DNA of 64,000 nucleotides from Acinetobacter kanungonis (GCF_009939195.1 NZ_JAACKC010000008.1:62001-126000); one strand, 5' to 3'. Numbered from the stretch's first letter, positions 1 through 10,041 are shown. Program-made: numbers and translations. Notes: generated by a model not told the origin, from the sequence alone.

Positions 1-964
1 CACCTTCCAAAATCAATTTCGCAGTCAATTTTTGCGCACGTTCAACGGTGATCTGACCTTCCAATGCAGCAGGGATTAAAATATCCATTTCTACTGCCCA
101 GAATGCGTCATCTTCAATCAAGCTTGCTTCTGGATAACCCGCAATCCCTTTGTGAATCGCAACGTAATCTTGTAATGCTTTAATATCGATACCGTTTTCG
201 TTAAAGATGGTGCCAGTATGGTCTTGTACACACACCACTTTCGAATTGGCTTTTTGGAACAAGTAAGCGGCTTCGCTACCCACGTTACCAAAACCTTGAA
301 CTGCGACACGGCTGCCTTCAAGTGGCAAGTTGATTTTCTTGGCAACTTCTAGACCCGTCACAAATACACCACGACCGGTTGCACGGACACGACCCAAAGA
401 GCCACCTAAATGAACTGGCTTACCAGTCACCACACCTGTTACGGTATGACCTTTGATGCTTGAATAGGTATCCATCATCCAGCCCATAATGTCGGCATTG
501 GTGCCTACGTCTGGTGCAGGAATATCATTTTGTGGACCGATGATCGGGCTAATTTCGCTGGTAAAACGACGGGTTAAACGCTCCAACTCACGCGGAGACA
601 ATTTACGCGGGTCAACACGAATACCACCTTTGGCACCGCCATAAGGTAAGTTTAATACTGCAGTTTTGATGGTCATCCACGCTGAGAGCGCCATCACTTC
701 ATTCAGTTCAACATCTGGATGGTAACGAATACCACCCTTGCCTGGTCCGCGCGACAAGTTGTGCTGAACACGGTAACCTTCGAAATGCTGAATAGAACCA
801 TCGTCCATCACGATAGGCACATCAACAATGAGCGCACGCTTTGGACGCTTTAATGTATTGATAAAAGGGATTAAGTCTTCTTCAAGGTAAGGTGCGACAC
901 GATTAATCTGAGCAAGGTAGGTTTGCCATGCGCCACTGTTTTCCATTTCATACGACAAAGACAT
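1..964 (-). CDS. gdhA: Glu/Leu/Phe/Val-family glutamate dehydrogenase GdhA, 3' end cut by the window
   Basis: Catalyses the interconversion of glutamate and 2-oxoglutarate plus ammonium in the cytoplasm. The start is the ATG at 964, preceded by a GAGGAT ribosome site, and 321 codons are visible before the window edge. The family signature GGAKGG carries the catalytic lysine at about residue 112, the substrate loop [10 protein letters not shown] is at 74-83, and the NAD(P) Rossmann motif GFGNVG is at 224-229. The C-terminal part lies outside the window. The gene is divergent from an Lrp/AsnC-type regulator, a common arrangement for amino acid catabolic genes, so that regulator may control it. 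Its upstream region contains a long nested hairpin. Coenzyme preference cannot be read from what is visible. Confidence 0.93.
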   Translation of the reverse strand, partial: MSLSYEMENSGAWQTYLAQINRVAPYLEEDLIPFINTLKRPKRALIVDVPIVMDDGSIQHFEGYRVQHNLSRGPGKGGIRYHPDVELNEVMALSAWMTIKTAVLNLPYGGAKGGIRVDPRKLSPRELERLTRRFTSEISPIIGPQNDIPAPDVGTNADIMGWMMDTYSSIKGHTVTGVVTGKPVHLGGSLGRVRATGRGVFVTGLEVAKKINLPLEGSRVAVQGFGNVGSEAAYLFQKANSKVVCVQDHTGTIFNENGIDIKALQDYVAIHKGIAGYPEASLIEDDAFWAVEMDILIPAALEGQITVERAQKLTAKLILEG

Positions 965-1012
965 TGATTTATCCTCTGAGAATTTGGTTGATCCAATCCA
1001 TTAAAAGTAGGA

Positions 1013-1067
1013 AACACTCCATCTATTGGACACCGCCTCAGCTCGGTGTAGTTCCAACTGGAGTGTT
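1013..1067 (-). promoter_or_regulatory. Long nested stem-loop in the gdhA leader
   Basis: On the minus strand the future gdhA 5' UTR can fold into one extended hairpin. The outer 9-bp stem pairs 1013-1021 with 1059-1067. A 4-bp stem pairs 1026-1029 with 1054-1057, and an adjoining 6-bp stem pairs 1030-1035 with 1044-1049. It sits 48 nt upstream of the gdhA start codon and just downstream of a plausible promoter, so it would lie near the very 5' end of the mRNA. The pairing is directly visible. A role in mRNA stability or regulation is inference. Confidence 0.6.
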
Positions 1068-1078
1068 ACCCAGTACGC

Positions 1079-1106
1079 ATAGTATGAAAAATCAAAACGA
1101 ATCCAA
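1079..1106 (-). promoter_or_regulatory. Candidate sigma-70 promoter for gdhA
   Basis: On the minus strand a TTGGAT box (1106-1101) is followed after 16 bp by TACTAT (1084-1079). Each matches the consensus at four of six positions. Initiation about 7 nt further would place the mRNA start around 1072, directly before the leader hairpin. This is a pattern match only. Confidence 0.35.
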
Positions 1107-1168
1107 AAAGTTGTAATTTTGATTAAAATGCAATAAATTTTAGCAAAACGCTTAAAGGAAAAATCAAA

Positions 1169-1591
1169 GTGAATGATACGGACAGTCAAATTCTCGGTTT
1201 ACTGCGGGATAACGCCCGCATGTCGATTACCGATATCGCCAATAAGGTGCGTGTTTCCCGTAATACAGTGCAAAAACGCATCGAATATTTAGAATCCAGC
1301 GGCATCATTACCGGTTATACCGTCCGCCTCAAACCCGGCAGTGAAAAAAACACTATTCGCGCATGGATGAACATTATGGTGGAAGGCACCAAAACCAGTG
1401 CGGTGGTGAAAGAACTCCGCATTGATCCTGCAGTACATACTTTGCATACCACCAATGGCAAGTGGGATTTGCTGGTGGAGTTGAAGTCGGACAGCTTAGA
1501 AAGTTTTGATAAAACCCTTGAACGGATTCGAACCATTTCAGGCATTTACAATACTGAAACCAGTATCTTGCTCTCGACCTATAAAGCCTAA
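1169..1591 (+). CDS. Lrp/AsnC-family transcriptional regulator
   Basis: A 140-residue DNA-binding regulator of normal Lrp/AsnC length. The N-terminal winged helix-turn-helix (about residues 3-50, with SITDIANKVRVSRNTVQKRI as the recognition region) is followed by an AsnC-type effector domain at about 65-135. The start is GTG at 1169, with AAGGAA upstream at suitable spacing. It is transcribed away from gdhA and the shared 204-bp intergenic region would hold its operators. By analogy with other Lrp-like genes beside catabolic genes, it probably senses an amino acid and controls gdhA and itself. The ligand is not known from sequence. Confidence 0.88.
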   Translation: MNDTDSQILGLLRDNARMSITDIANKVRVSRNTVQKRIEYLESSGIITGYTVRLKPGSEKNTIRAWMNIMVEGTKTSAVVKELRIDPAVHTLHTTNGKWDLLVELKSDSLESFDKTLERIRTISGIYNTETSILLSTYKA

Positions 1592-1793
1592 TCACCCATG
1601 GCATGGGTCAACACGATGCACCCGTGGATCCAGAAGTGTAAAACTGATGAAAAGCTGAGTTATGTGTGAAAGCTTTTCCAATATCAGCCCATTTTGACCC
1701 CGCGAGTTTAACCGTTTGATCATTTTTAAGTGGCTCAACTCTTTTAAAGTCGTGCGTGGCTGTGTATAACAATTCACGTACAGAAAAGTAAAA

Positions 1794-1830
1794 GCATAGG
1801 CAAACTGTCTAAAAAAGCGTTAGACTATGC
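1794..1830 (+). promoter_or_regulatory. Interrupted dyad upstream of the ribB-like gene
   Basis: GTCTAA (1807-1812) pairs with TTAGAC (1820-1825), and the flanking GCATAG (1794-1799) is mirrored by CTATGC (1825-1830). The dyad lies about 60 bp before the start at 1889 and could be an operator or a leader hairpin. The 297-bp gap 1592-1888 otherwise shows a short ACCCAT/ATGGGT hairpin straight after the Lrp stop. No FMN riboswitch consensus is recognisable in it. Confidence 0.3.
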
Positions 1831-1888
1831 CACAATCAAAAATGCAAATTCCTGAGTGATTTGCAGACGAATAGAAAGGTGAAGATTG

Positions 1889-3010
1889 ATGCCGCTCAAT
1901 ACTGTTGAAGAGCTTGTAGCAGATATCCGTGCAGGGAAAATGGTCATCCTGATGGATGATGAAGACCGTGAAAATGAAGGTGACTTGGTCATTGCAGCAA
2001 CGCATGTCCGTCCAGAAGACATTAACTTCATGATTACGCATGCCCGCGGTTTAGTATGCCTCACTTTAAGTCGTGAGCGTTGTCAGCAATTGAATTTACC
2101 ATTAATGGTCGATGCCAATGGTGCGCAACATGCCACCAACTTCACCCTCTCGATTGAAGCAGCAGAAGGCATTACCACAGGTATTTCTGCGGCAGAACGT
2201 GCGCATACCATTCAAACTGCGGTCGCTGCACATGCCAAGCCCAGCGATATTGTACAGCCAGGACATATCTTCCCCTTGATGGCACAACCGGGTGGTGTAT
2301 TGCACCGTGCGGGACATACCGAAGCAGGCTGTGACCTTGCCCGTATTGCTGGTTTAGAACCCGCTTCTGTGATTTGTGAAATCATTAAAGAAGACGGCAC
2401 CATGGCGCGTCGACCAGATTTAGAAATTTTTGCCGAAAAGCATGGTCTTAAAATGGGGACCATTGCTGATTTAATCCATTACCGCATGACCAATGAACAA
2501 ACGGTCGAGCGTCTTGGTCAGGAAAGCATCGACACCGAATACGGTACATTTGAGCTGTATCGTTACCGTGAAATTGGTAACCCAGATATTCATTTGGCTT
2601 TGGTCAAAGGTGAGCCGAAAGATGGTATTACCACAGTGCGCGTCCACGGTTTTAATCCGACGCGCGACTTGCTGAAACTGAACAAGCAAGATGGTGAACC
2701 TGCGTGGAACTTGGATCGTGCGTTAAAAGAAATCGCGCAAAGTGATCGCGGTGTACTGGTGTGGATTGGTCAACGTCATTTGCAAGATTTGGGTCCTGCC
2801 CTCGACAGTCTGACTGCACCGAAGAAAACCAAATCTAGTGCAGCATTGTCACAGCAATACCAAACCATTGGTGTCGGCGCACAAATTTTACGTGATTTAG
2901 GTGTTGAAAAAATGAAGCTGCTCAGTTCGCCGCTCCGTTTCAACGCATTATCAGGTTTTAATCTTGAAGTGGTGGAATATGTCACCGCTCAACAAACATT
3001 AACGAAATAA
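1889..3010 (+). CDS. ribB: DHBP synthase fused to a degenerate GTP cyclohydrolase II-like domain (RibBX type)
   Basis: The N-terminal half (about residues 1-200) is 3,4-dihydroxy-2-butanone-4-phosphate synthase, which makes the four-carbon riboflavin precursor from ribulose 5-phosphate. The acidic metal site [10 protein letters not shown] near residue 23-32 and the HARG motif are present. The C-terminal half (about 207-370) has the fold layout of GTP cyclohydrolase II. However, the zinc-binding segment, usually CLTGDALFSLRCDCG, reads [15 protein letters not shown] with no cysteine, so that activity is very probably absent. Start chosen at ATG 1889 with AAAGGTGAA before it, rather than the TTG three bases earlier. 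It heads an operon with ribH, nusB, thiL and pgpA. Confidence 0.9.
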   Translation: MPLNTVEELVADIRAGKMVILMDDEDRENEGDLVIAATHVRPEDINFMITHARGLVCLTLSRERCQQLNLPLMVDANGAQHATNFTLSIEAAEGITTGISAAERAHTIQTAVAAHAKPSDIVQPGHIFPLMAQPGGVLHRAGHTEAGCDLARIAGLEPASVICEIIKEDGTMARRPDLEIFAEKHGLKMGTIADLIHYRMTNEQTVERLGQESIDTEYGTFELYRYREIGNPDIHLALVKGEPKDGITTVRVHGFNPTRDLLKLNKQDGEPAWNLDRALKEIAQSDRGVLVWIGQRHLQDLGPALDSLTAPKKTKSSAALSQQYQTIGVGAQILRDLGVEKMKLLSSPLRFNALSGFNLEVVEYVTAQQTLTK

Positions 3011-3021
3011 TCGAGGTTGCT

Positions 3022-3492
3022 ATGGCGATTCGCCGAATTGAAGGTTTATTACATCTCGCGAGCGAAGGCCGTTACGCGATTTTAGTTGGTCGTTTCAATA
3101 GCTTTGTAGTGGAACATCTACTCGAAGGTGCAATTGATACATTGAAACGTCATGGTGTATCAGAGGATAATATCACTGTTGTTCATGCACCAGGCGCATG
3201 GGAACTTCCAGTGGTTGCGAAAAAACTGGCTGCTTCTGATCGTTTTGATGCCATCATCGCGCTAGGCGCTGTGATTCGTGGTAGCACGCCTCACTTCGAC
3301 TTTGTTGCAGGTGAATGTGCCAAAGGTTTAGGCGTTGTAGGCTTAGACACGGGTTTACCAGTCATTAATGGTGTATTGACTACGGACAGCATTGAACAAG
3401 CGATTGAACGCTCTGGAACAAAAGCAGGTAATAAAGGTAGCGAAGCTGCTCTTACTGCAATTGAAATGGTTAACTTGTTAAAGGCTATTTAA
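3022..3492 (+). CDS. ribH: 6,7-dimethyl-8-ribityllumazine synthase
   Basis: A 156-residue cytoplasmic enzyme, normal for the family. It condenses 5-amino-6-ribitylaminouracil with the DHBP made by the upstream gene, giving the lumazine precursor of riboflavin. Signatures include VGRFN near the N-terminus, the substrate loop HAPGAWELP, and the [17 protein letters not shown] segment with the catalytic histidine. It starts 11 bp after ribB and is followed after 3 bp by nusB, so the three are surely co-transcribed. Confidence 0.96.
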   Translation: MAIRRIEGLLHLASEGRYAILVGRFNSFVVEHLLEGAIDTLKRHGVSEDNITVVHAPGAWELPVVAKKLAASDRFDAIIALGAVIRGSTPHFDFVAGECAKGLGVVGLDTGLPVINGVLTTDSIEQAIERSGTKAGNKGSEAALTAIEMVNLLKAI

Positions 3493-3495
3493 AGC

Positions 3496-3945
3496 ATGTC
3501 GCAAACACTCCAAGCCGCTTATGCTGCAAAACGTAAAGCACGTCGTTTTGCTGTACAAGGCATTTATGAATGGCAAATGAGCCGCAACCCAGTGCATGAA
3601 ATTGAAGCACGTACGCGTGTTGAAAATGCCATGCATAAAGTGGACCTCAGCTACTATCATGAATTGCTGACTCAAGTGGTTGCCAATCATGAAGCTTTGG
3701 ATGCGCTTCTTATTCCTGTGCTGGATCGCCAAATCGAAGCCTTAGACGGTGTTGAACTTGCAACACTGCGTTTGGGTGCTTACGAATTGAAAGAACATCT
3801 TGAAATCCCGTATCGCGTGGTTTTAGATGAAGCGATTGAGCTTGCAAAACACTTTGGCGGTGCAGACAGTCACAAATACATCAATGGTGTATTGGACCGT
3901 TTAGCCAACAGCCTTCGTGCCGCAGAAAAGCAACAAGCACAATAA
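3496..3945 (+). CDS. nusB: Transcription antitermination factor NusB
   Basis: A 149-residue all-helical RNA-binding protein that joins NusE (ribosomal protein S10) on boxA to allow antitermination of rRNA transcription. The N-terminus has the basic [18 protein letters not shown] helix typical of NusB. The C-terminal half carries LRLGAYEL and [20 protein letters not shown], a strong family signature. Placement between ribH and thiL is the classical gammaproteobacterial order. Confidence 0.96.
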   Translation: MSQTLQAAYAAKRKARRFAVQGIYEWQMSRNPVHEIEARTRVENAMHKVDLSYYHELLTQVVANHEALDALLIPVLDRQIEALDGVELATLRLGAYELKEHLEIPYRVVLDEAIELAKHFGGADSHKYINGVLDRLANSLRAAEKQQAQ

Positions 3946-3962
3946 GACGTGTAGTAAGTAGT

Positions 3963-4880
3963 ATGGCTGAGTTTTCAATTATTGAGACCTATTTTAATCG
4001 AGCGCAGCAGCATTCGGTCGATTTAGGTGTCGGAGACGACTCAGCCGTGCTTACCCCACCTCCGCAGCAACAATTGGTGATCTGTACCGATACCTTGATT
4101 GCGGGACGACATTTTCCTCTCGATACCCCTGCCCATGCCATTGGCTGGAAATCTGTTGCCGTCAATCTTTCCGATATTGCTGCAATGGGTGCCAAACCGC
4201 AGAGTATCTTATTGGCATTGAGCCTACCCCAAATTGATCATGACTGGCTGAAAGACTTTAGTCAGGGACTGTATGATTGCTGTGATCAATTTGGTGTGAG
4301 CTTAATTGGTGGAGACACCACCCAAAGCCCGCATCTCACCATTTCTGTGACCGCTCTCGGCTGGATTGATACCAATCAAGCCGTAAAGCGCTCAGGTGCA
4401 CAAGTAGGCGACTATATCTGTGTCAGCGGTCAAGTCGGTGATGCATCTTTTGGGCTTCAACATCCAGATCACCCTTTAAAGCAACGTTTGGACTATCCAA
4501 CCCCGCGCTGCCAGCTGGGACAACAGCTGAAAGGTCTCGCTTCCGCCATGATTGATGTCTCGGATGGTCTGGCTCAAGATTTAGGACACATTCTTAAAGC
4601 GTCACAGATCGGTGCGCGCTTACAGCTAGAACAACTGCCGATTGCCCCCGCTTTGCAGCAATTAACACAAGCACAACAATGGCAATACGCGCTCGCAGGT
4701 GGCGATGACTATGAGTTATGCTTTACAATAAGCCCGCAAAATTACCAACAGCTTTTGCAACAACAATTAGATGTAAAAATTACGGTGATTGGAACAATTA
4801 CAAATTCAACTGGGCTTACATTTGAAAAAGATGGCAAAGATCATCTGCTTCAATTTCAAGGGTATCAACACTTTGCATAA
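3963..4880 (+). CDS. thiL: Thiamine-monophosphate kinase
   Basis: Phosphorylates thiamine monophosphate to thiamine pyrophosphate with ATP. At 305 residues it is close to the usual family length. Recognisable motifs are VGDDSAVL near residue 22, the CTDTLIAGRHF segment, NLSDIAAMGAKP, GGDTTQSP, and IDVSDGLAQDLGHI followed by GGDDYELCF. These contribute the metal and nucleotide sites. The gene starts 17 bp after nusB. Its 3' end overlaps the likely start of pgpA, which suggests translational coupling. Confidence 0.95.
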   Translation: MAEFSIIETYFNRAQQHSVDLGVGDDSAVLTPPPQQQLVICTDTLIAGRHFPLDTPAHAIGWKSVAVNLSDIAAMGAKPQSILLALSLPQIDHDWLKDFSQGLYDCCDQFGVSLIGGDTTQSPHLTISVTALGWIDTNQAVKRSGAQVGDYICVSGQVGDASFGLQHPDHPLKQRLDYPTPRCQLGQQLKGLASAMIDVSDGLAQDLGHILKASQIGARLQLEQLPIAPALQQLTQAQQWQYALAGGDDYELCFTISPQNYQQLLQQQLDVKITVIGTITNSTGLTFEKDGKDHLLQFQGYQHFA

Positions 4881-5379
4881 ACCTCCAATTCAGTTTAACC
4901 ACATGTCTTGGTCGAACCGCTGTATTGTATTTTGCGGCGTCGGTTTTGGCTCTGGTTTATTACCCAAAGCCCCAGGTACTTTTGGTTCAGCATTTGCGCT
5001 GCTTTTTATTCCGCTGTGGTTGAATTTAGGCTTCCTCAACTCCATATACGCCATCATTCTGATGTCACTCATTGGCATCTATATTTGCGGTCAAACCGCC
5101 AAAGTGATGGGTGTACATGACGATGGACGCATTGTCTGGGACGAGTTCGCGGGTCAATCAATAACATTATTACCGTTGATCTACTTCGGAAAAATGAGTC
5201 TCATCTCTGCATTGATCGGTTTTTTACTGTTCCGTCTGTTTGATGTGTGGAAACCATGGCCAATTCGCGTGATTGATCGCCAAGTGCATGGCGGCTTCGG
5301 CATCATGCTGGATGACATTATTGCAGGGCTATGGGCAGCGCTCTGTATTTTTATATACCTCAATATTTCTCTGGCTTAA
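4873..5379 (+). CDS. pgpA: Phosphatidylglycerophosphatase A
   Basis: An inner-membrane phosphatase that converts phosphatidylglycerol phosphate to phosphatidylglycerol. Family motifs are GFGSGLLPKAPGTFGS, the VHDDGRIVWDEFAG metal/active segment, and RLFDVWKPWPIRVIDR with GGFGIMLDDIIAG near the C-terminus; several hydrophobic helices lie between. The start is uncertain. TTG at 4873 overlaps thiL by 8 bp and has AAGGG 10 bp upstream, giving 168 residues, close to the E. coli length. The alternative ATG at 4903 has no visible ribosome site. Confidence 0.9.
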   Translation: MHKPPIQFNHMSWSNRCIVFCGVGFGSGLLPKAPGTFGSAFALLFIPLWLNLGFLNSIYAIILMSLIGIYICGQTAKVMGVHDDGRIVWDEFAGQSITLLPLIYFGKMSLISALIGFLLFRLFDVWKPWPIRVIDRQVHGGFGIMLDDIIAGLWAALCIFIYLNISLA

Positions 5380-5400
5380 GGCCAGCTTGTAAGGTGTGTT

Positions 5401-6765
5401 ATGACAACTTCTGTGATTATTCTTGCTGCAGGTAAAGGAACTCGTATGCGTTCCCAGCTACCCAAAGTCTTACAACCCTTAGCAGGACGCCCCTTACTTG
5501 GTCATGTGATTGACACAGCCAAACAACTGAATGCTGACCATATCATTACCATCTATGGACATGGCGGTGAACAAGTACAACAACATTTTAAGCATGAACA
5601 CGTGCAATGGGTTGAACAAGCCGAGCAACTCGGCACGGGTCATGCGGTACAAATGACCCTACCTGTGCTGCCACAAGACGGTATTTCTCTGATTTTATCG
5701 GGAGATGTACCATGTATCACACCAGCGACATTACAAAAATTACTGGATGCTTCACGTGGAACAGGCATTGGCTTGGTGACTTTGACTCTCGAAGATGCCA
5801 CTGGTTATGGACGCATTGTGCGTGAAAATGGGCAAATTCAGGCGATTGTTGAGCATAAAGATGCCAACGAACAACAACGCCAAATTCAAGAAATCAACAC
5901 GGGTATTTACTGTGTCAGCAATACCAAATTGCATCAATGGCTACCAAAACTCAACAACAATAACGCCCAAGGCGAATACTACCTGACTGATATTGTCGCA
6001 ATGGCACTGGCTGATGGTCTTGAAGTGGCTTCGGTTGAACCTGAGATGGCATTTGAAGTTGAAGGCGTGAATGATCGTATGCAACTTGCAGCGCTTGAAC
6101 GTCAATTTCAAAACTTCCAAGCCAAACAATTGATGCAACAAGGTGTGCATTTAATTGATCCAAGTCGTTTTGATCTACGTGGCACACTCAAAGCTGGACA
6201 AGATGTACGTATCGATATTAACGTCATCATTGAAGGCGACTGTGAGTTTGGTGATGCTGTTGAAATTGGTGCAGGCTGTGTGATTAAGAACACCAAAATT
6301 GCGGCGGGTACTAAAGTTCAACCTTACAGTTTATTTGATCAAGCCATTGTCGGTGAAGATACCCAAATTGGACCTTTTGCACGCTTACGCCCAGGGGCGA
6401 AACTCGCCAATGAAGTGCATATCGGCAACTTTGTCGAAGTCAAAAACTCGAGTGTCGGTTTAGGCTCGAAAGCCAACCATTTTACCTACTTAGGCGATGC
6501 CGAAATTGGTGCAGGTTCAAATATTGGCGCAGGCACCATTACCTGTAACTATGATGGTGCCAACAAATTCAAAACCATCATTGGTGATGCAGCATTTATT
6601 GGGTCCAACAGCTCACTGGTTGCCCCTGTCCGCATTGGTAACGGCGCAACTGTTGGTGCAGGTTCCGTGATTACCCGCGATGTGGAAGATAATTGTTTAG
6701 CCATTGAACGCTCTAAACAATTCATCAAAGAGAATTTTCAACGTCCACAAAAATTGAAGAAATAA
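5401..6765 (+). CDS. glmU: Bifunctional N-acetylglucosamine-1-phosphate uridyltransferase / glucosamine-1-phosphate acetyltransferase
   Basis: Makes UDP-GlcNAc from glucosamine-1-phosphate in two steps. The N-terminal pyrophosphorylase domain (about 1-228) opens with [15 protein letters not shown] and contains SGDVP. The C-terminal left-handed beta-helix (about 250-440) shows hexapeptide repeats and the acetyltransferase segment with [12 protein letters not shown] and [13 protein letters not shown]. At 454 residues it has normal length. It is followed after 12 bp by glmS, so the two form a UDP-GlcNAc supply operon. The product feeds peptidoglycan, lipid A and the nearby capsule locus (Gna substrate). 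Confidence 0.97.
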   Translation: MTTSVIILAAGKGTRMRSQLPKVLQPLAGRPLLGHVIDTAKQLNADHIITIYGHGGEQVQQHFKHEHVQWVEQAEQLGTGHAVQMTLPVLPQDGISLILSGDVPCITPATLQKLLDASRGTGIGLVTLTLEDATGYGRIVRENGQIQAIVEHKDANEQQRQIQEINTGIYCVSNTKLHQWLPKLNNNNAQGEYYLTDIVAMALADGLEVASVEPEMAFEVEGVNDRMQLAALERQFQNFQAKQLMQQGVHLIDPSRFDLRGTLKAGQDVRIDINVIIEGDCEFGDAVEIGAGCVIKNTKIAAGTKVQPYSLFDQAIVGEDTQIGPFARLRPGAKLANEVHIGNFVEVKNSSVGLGSKANHFTYLGDAEIGAGSNIGAGTITCNYDGANKFKTIIGDAAFIGSNSSLVAPVRIGNGATVGAGSVITRDVEDNCLAIERSKQFIKENFQRPQKLKK

Positions 6766-6777
6766 GAGGATCATCCT

Positions 6778-8616
6778 ATGTGTGGTATTGTCGGTGGCGT
6801 TGCAGAACGTAGTATTACCAATATTCTCATTGAAGGTCTCAAACGACTTGAATATCGTGGCTATGACTCAGCAGGTTTAGCCTTGGTCAACCATGACCAG
6901 ATTTTACGTGAACGTCGTGTCGGTAAAGTGGCTAATCTAGAACAAGCCGTAAGTGAATCACAAATTGTTGGCAACTTAGGGATCGCGCATACCCGTTGGG
7001 CAACCCATGGCAAACCGACTGAAAATAATGCCCATCCGCATGTTTCTGGTGATGTTGCCGTGGTACATAACGGTATTATCGAAAACTACCAAGAACTGAA
7101 AGATGACCTCGAAGCACTTGGTTATGTATTCACGTCGCAAACCGATACTGAAGTGGTTGCACATCTGATCCATGATGCGTTGAAATCCACCTCGAGTTTG
7201 TTGGAAGCAGTACAAAGCGTGGTGCCGCAACTGAAAGGTGCGTATGCCCTCGGGATTATTCACACGGACTATCCAAATGAGTTAATCACTGTGCGTGAAG
7301 GCTCGCCTCTGGTGATTGGTGTCGGGATTGGTGAGAATTTCATTAGCTCGGATCAATTAGCATTACTGCCGATCACCAATCGCTTTATCTACCTAGAAGA
7401 AGGTGATATTGCTCGCTTGACCCGTGACAAAATTGAAGTGTTTGTCAATGGGCAGTTGGTACAGCGCCCAGTCAAAGAACTGGATGCAACCGTCAGCAAC
7501 GCCTCTAAAGGCGAATTCAAGCATTACATGCTGAAAGAAATTTATGAGCAACCTGAAGCATTACAACAAACCATTTCGCAAGCACTGGATGGCAACGCTT
7601 TACGTGCAGATTTCCTGCAACACGCCGAAGTGGATTTTGCCAATATCCAGCAGGTGCAAATTCTGGCTTGTGGTACCAGTTACCATGCCGGCATGATTGC
7701 CAAATACTGGTTTGAACAACTGATTGATGTGCCGTGTCAGGTCGAAATTGCCAGTGAGTTCCGCTATCGCACCCCTGTCATTGTCAATAACACGCTGTAC
7801 TTGTGCATTTCACAATCTGGTGAAACTGCAGATACTTTAGCGGCACTGCGTGACACCCAAAAACGTGCTGCGGCCAAGAATATCAATATTGTGACAATGG
7901 CGATTTGTAATGTCGCAACATCCTCAATGATCCGTGAAACCAGTCATAGCTTACTGACCTTGGCAGGACCTGAAATTGGTGTGGCGTCAACCAAAGCCTT
8001 TACCACACAACTCGCGGCCTTGATGCTACTGATTCTGAAAATTGGTCAAATTAAGCAGACTATTTCAGATCACCAAATTCAAAGCATTGCTGCAGAATTA
8101 TGGCATCTACCTAAAGTGATTTTGGATACGCTACAAAACAATGCGGCAATTCTGCGCCTGTCTGAATTGTTTGTAGAAAAGCAGCACTGCTTGTTCTTGG
8201 GTCGTGGTACGCACTTCCCGATTGCTCTGGAAGGTGCACTCAAACTTAAGGAAATTTCCTACATTCATGCAGAAGGTTATGCTGCGGGTGAACTCAAGCA
8301 TGGTCCATTGGCCTTGGTTGATAATGACATGCCTGTGGTGATTCTGGCTCCGCAAGATGACATGCTGGATAAACTTAAATCCAATATGGAAGAAGTTCAG
8401 GCGCGTGGTGGTGAGCTGTTTGTGTTTGCCGATGAACATAGCGGCATTCAAAGCAAAGAGCGTCAACATGTGGTGAGTGTACCAAGCATCATTTCGACTT
8501 TGGCACCGATCGTATATAGCGTACCTGTACAATTACTGTCTTACCATGTTGCTGTCTTACGCGGCACCGATGTAGACCAGCCGAGAAACTTGGCCAAAAG
8601 TGTAACCGTCGAATAA
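6778..8616 (+). CDS. glmS: Glutamine--fructose-6-phosphate aminotransferase (isomerizing)
   Basis: Forms glucosamine-6-phosphate from fructose-6-phosphate and glutamine, the entry step to amino sugars. Cys2 after the initiator Met is the N-terminal nucleophile (MCGIVGG), with HTRWATHG in the glutaminase domain. Two SIS domains follow, containing CGTSYHAG, SQSGETADTLAAL, ASTKAFTTQ and EGALKLKEISYIHAE, and the protein ends with the conserved KSVTVE. It has 612 residues, the usual length. No glmS ribozyme is expected in this lineage and none is seen in the 12-bp spacer. A terminator follows at 8621. Confidence 0.98.
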   Translation: MCGIVGGVAERSITNILIEGLKRLEYRGYDSAGLALVNHDQILRERRVGKVANLEQAVSESQIVGNLGIAHTRWATHGKPTENNAHPHVSGDVAVVHNGIIENYQELKDDLEALGYVFTSQTDTEVVAHLIHDALKSTSSLLEAVQSVVPQLKGAYALGIIHTDYPNELITVREGSPLVIGVGIGENFISSDQLALLPITNRFIYLEEGDIARLTRDKIEVFVNGQLVQRPVKELDATVSNASKGEFKHYMLKEIYEQPEALQQTISQALDGNALRADFLQHAEVDFANIQQVQILACGTSYHAGMIAKYWFEQLIDVPCQVEIASEFRYRTPVIVNNTLYLCISQSGETADTLAALRDTQKRAAAKNINIVTMAICNVATSSMIRETSHSLLTLAGPEIGVASTKAFTTQLAALMLLILKIGQIKQTISDHQIQSIAAELWHLPKVILDTLQNNAAILRLSELFVEKQHCLFLGRGTHFPIALEGALKLKEISYIHAEGYAAGELKHGPLALVDNDMPVVILAPQDDMLDKLKSNMEEVQARGGELFVFADEHSGIQSKERQHVVSVPSIISTLAPIVYSVPVQLLSYHVAVLRGTDVDQPRNLAKSVTVE

Positions 8617-8620
8617 TACC

Positions 8621-8646
8621 AAAGGCTCGAACATCGAGCCTTTTTT
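8621..8646 (+). terminator. Rho-independent terminator after glmS
   Basis: GGCTCGA and TCGAGCC form a 7-bp stem around a short ACA loop, followed by six T residues. It ends the glmU-glmS unit just before the pgm start at 8671. Confidence 0.85.
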
Positions 8647-8670
8647 ATAAAATGATTATGAGTGAAAGAT

Positions 8671-10041
8671 ATGACCTCTCTGACCTGTTTTAAAGCTTAC
8701 GACATACGTGGCAAACTCGGCACAGAATTAAACGAAGAGATTGCCTATAAGATTGGCCGTGCCTATGGACAAATCTATCAACCGGAAACCGTAGTAATTG
8801 GTTGTGATATCCGTCTGAGCAGTGAAGGCCTAAAACAAGCCACCATCCAAGGACTCACCGATGCAGGGGTTAATGTACTGGATTTAGGTATGACGGGTAC
8901 AGAAGAGGTCTATTTCGGTGCCTTCCATCTTGATGTACAAGGAGGGATTGAAATTACGGCCAGCCACAACCCAATGGATTACAACGGCATGAAACTTGTG
9001 CGTGAAAATGCACGCCCAATTAGTGCTGACACGGGTTTAAAAGTGATTCAAGCGCTGGCTGAATCTGGTACATTTCAGGCGGTTGAACATAAAGGCACCA
9101 TACAAGGCTATGATATTTTGCCTGAATTTGTCGATCATCTCCTGACCTATATTCGACCTGAAAAAATTCGCCCTTTGAAACTGGTGGTTAATGCAGGTAA
9201 TGGTGCAGCAGGACATGTAATTGATGCTCTGGAACAGAAATTTACTCAACTGCAAATTCCAGTCGAATTTATTAAAATTCACCATGAAGCCGATGGGACA
9301 TTCCCGAATGGTATTCCTAATCCCATCTTGATCGAAAACCGTGACAGCACCCGTAATGCAGTACTACAACATCAAGCAGATATGGGTATTGCTTGGGATG
9401 GTGATTTTGACCGCTGTTTCCTGTTTGATGAAAAAGGACAATTCATTGAAGGCTATTATATTGTCGGTTTACTGGCACAAGCCTTTTTGTTAAAGCAAGC
9501 CAATGAAAAAATTGTACATGACCCACGTTTGGTCTGGAACACTTTAGATATTGTCGATCAGTATCAAGGGATTACCGTACAATCTAAATCAGGTCATGCC
9601 TTTATTAAAGATGTTATGCGCGAGCATAATGCGGTCTATGGCGGAGAAATGAGTGCACACCACTATTTCCGTGATTTTGCCTATTGTGATAGCGGCATGA
9701 TTCCATGGTTGCTTGCGATTAGCGTACTTTCTGAAACTAGGCAATCTCTATCTAGCTTGGTTGAAGATATGATCACCAAGTTCCCATGTAGTGGTGAAAT
9801 CAATTTTAAAGTTGCGGATACCCAAGCCACAATTCAAAAGCTCTTTGACCATTTCGCAGATCAAAATCCCGAGATTGACCGTACCGATGGGGTGAGTTTA
9901 GATTTTGGAACTTGGCGTTTTAACGTCCGTGCATCTAACACTGAACCTTTACTGCGCTTAAATATTGAAAGCCGTTTGGATCAGAATCCTGAGCCGATGC
10001 ACACATACGTAAATCAATTGACCCAGTTGATTCAAAATTAA
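8671..10041 (+). CDS. pgm: Phosphoglucomutase/phosphomannomutase (capsule-locus Pgm)
   Basis: Interconverts hexose 6- and 1-phosphates, supplying glucose-1-phosphate to GalU. The alpha-D-phosphohexomutase signatures are all present: phosphoserine loop TASHNP, metal loop DGDFDRC, sugar loop GGEMSAHH and phosphate loop [11 protein letters not shown]. Start taken at ATG 8671 (456 residues, the length I know for Acinetobacter capsule Pgm). The in-frame GTG at 8662 would overlap the region next to the glmS terminator. The gene is convergent with galE, as at Acinetobacter K loci. Confidence 0.93.
   Translation: MTSLTCFKAYDIRGKLGTELNEEIAYKIGRAYGQIYQPETVVIGCDIRLSSEGLKQATIQGLTDAGVNVLDLGMTGTEEVYFGAFHLDVQGGIEITASHNPMDYNGMKLVRENARPISADTGLKVIQALAESGTFQAVEHKGTIQGYDILPEFVDHLLTYIRPEKIRPLKLVVNAGNGAAGHVIDALEQKFTQLQIPVEFIKIHHEADGTFPNGIPNPILIENRDSTRNAVLQHQADMGIAWDGDFDRCFLFDEKGQFIEGYYIVGLLAQAFLLKQANEKIVHDPRLVWNTLDIVDQYQGITVQSKSGHAFIKDVMREHNAVYGGEMSAHHYFRDFAYCDSGMIPWLLAISVLSETRQSLSSLVEDMITKFPCSGEINFKVADTQATIQKLFDHFADQNPEIDRTDGVSLDFGTWRFNVRASNTEPLLRLNIESRLDQNPEPMHTYVNQLTQLIQN

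Noticed and set aside
1592..1888. Possible FMN riboswitch ahead of the riboflavin genes
   Set aside because: The gap shows none of the conserved RFN blocks (such as AGGGGCGGGGTG or the closing GGCGGT elements); only unrelated dyads are present.
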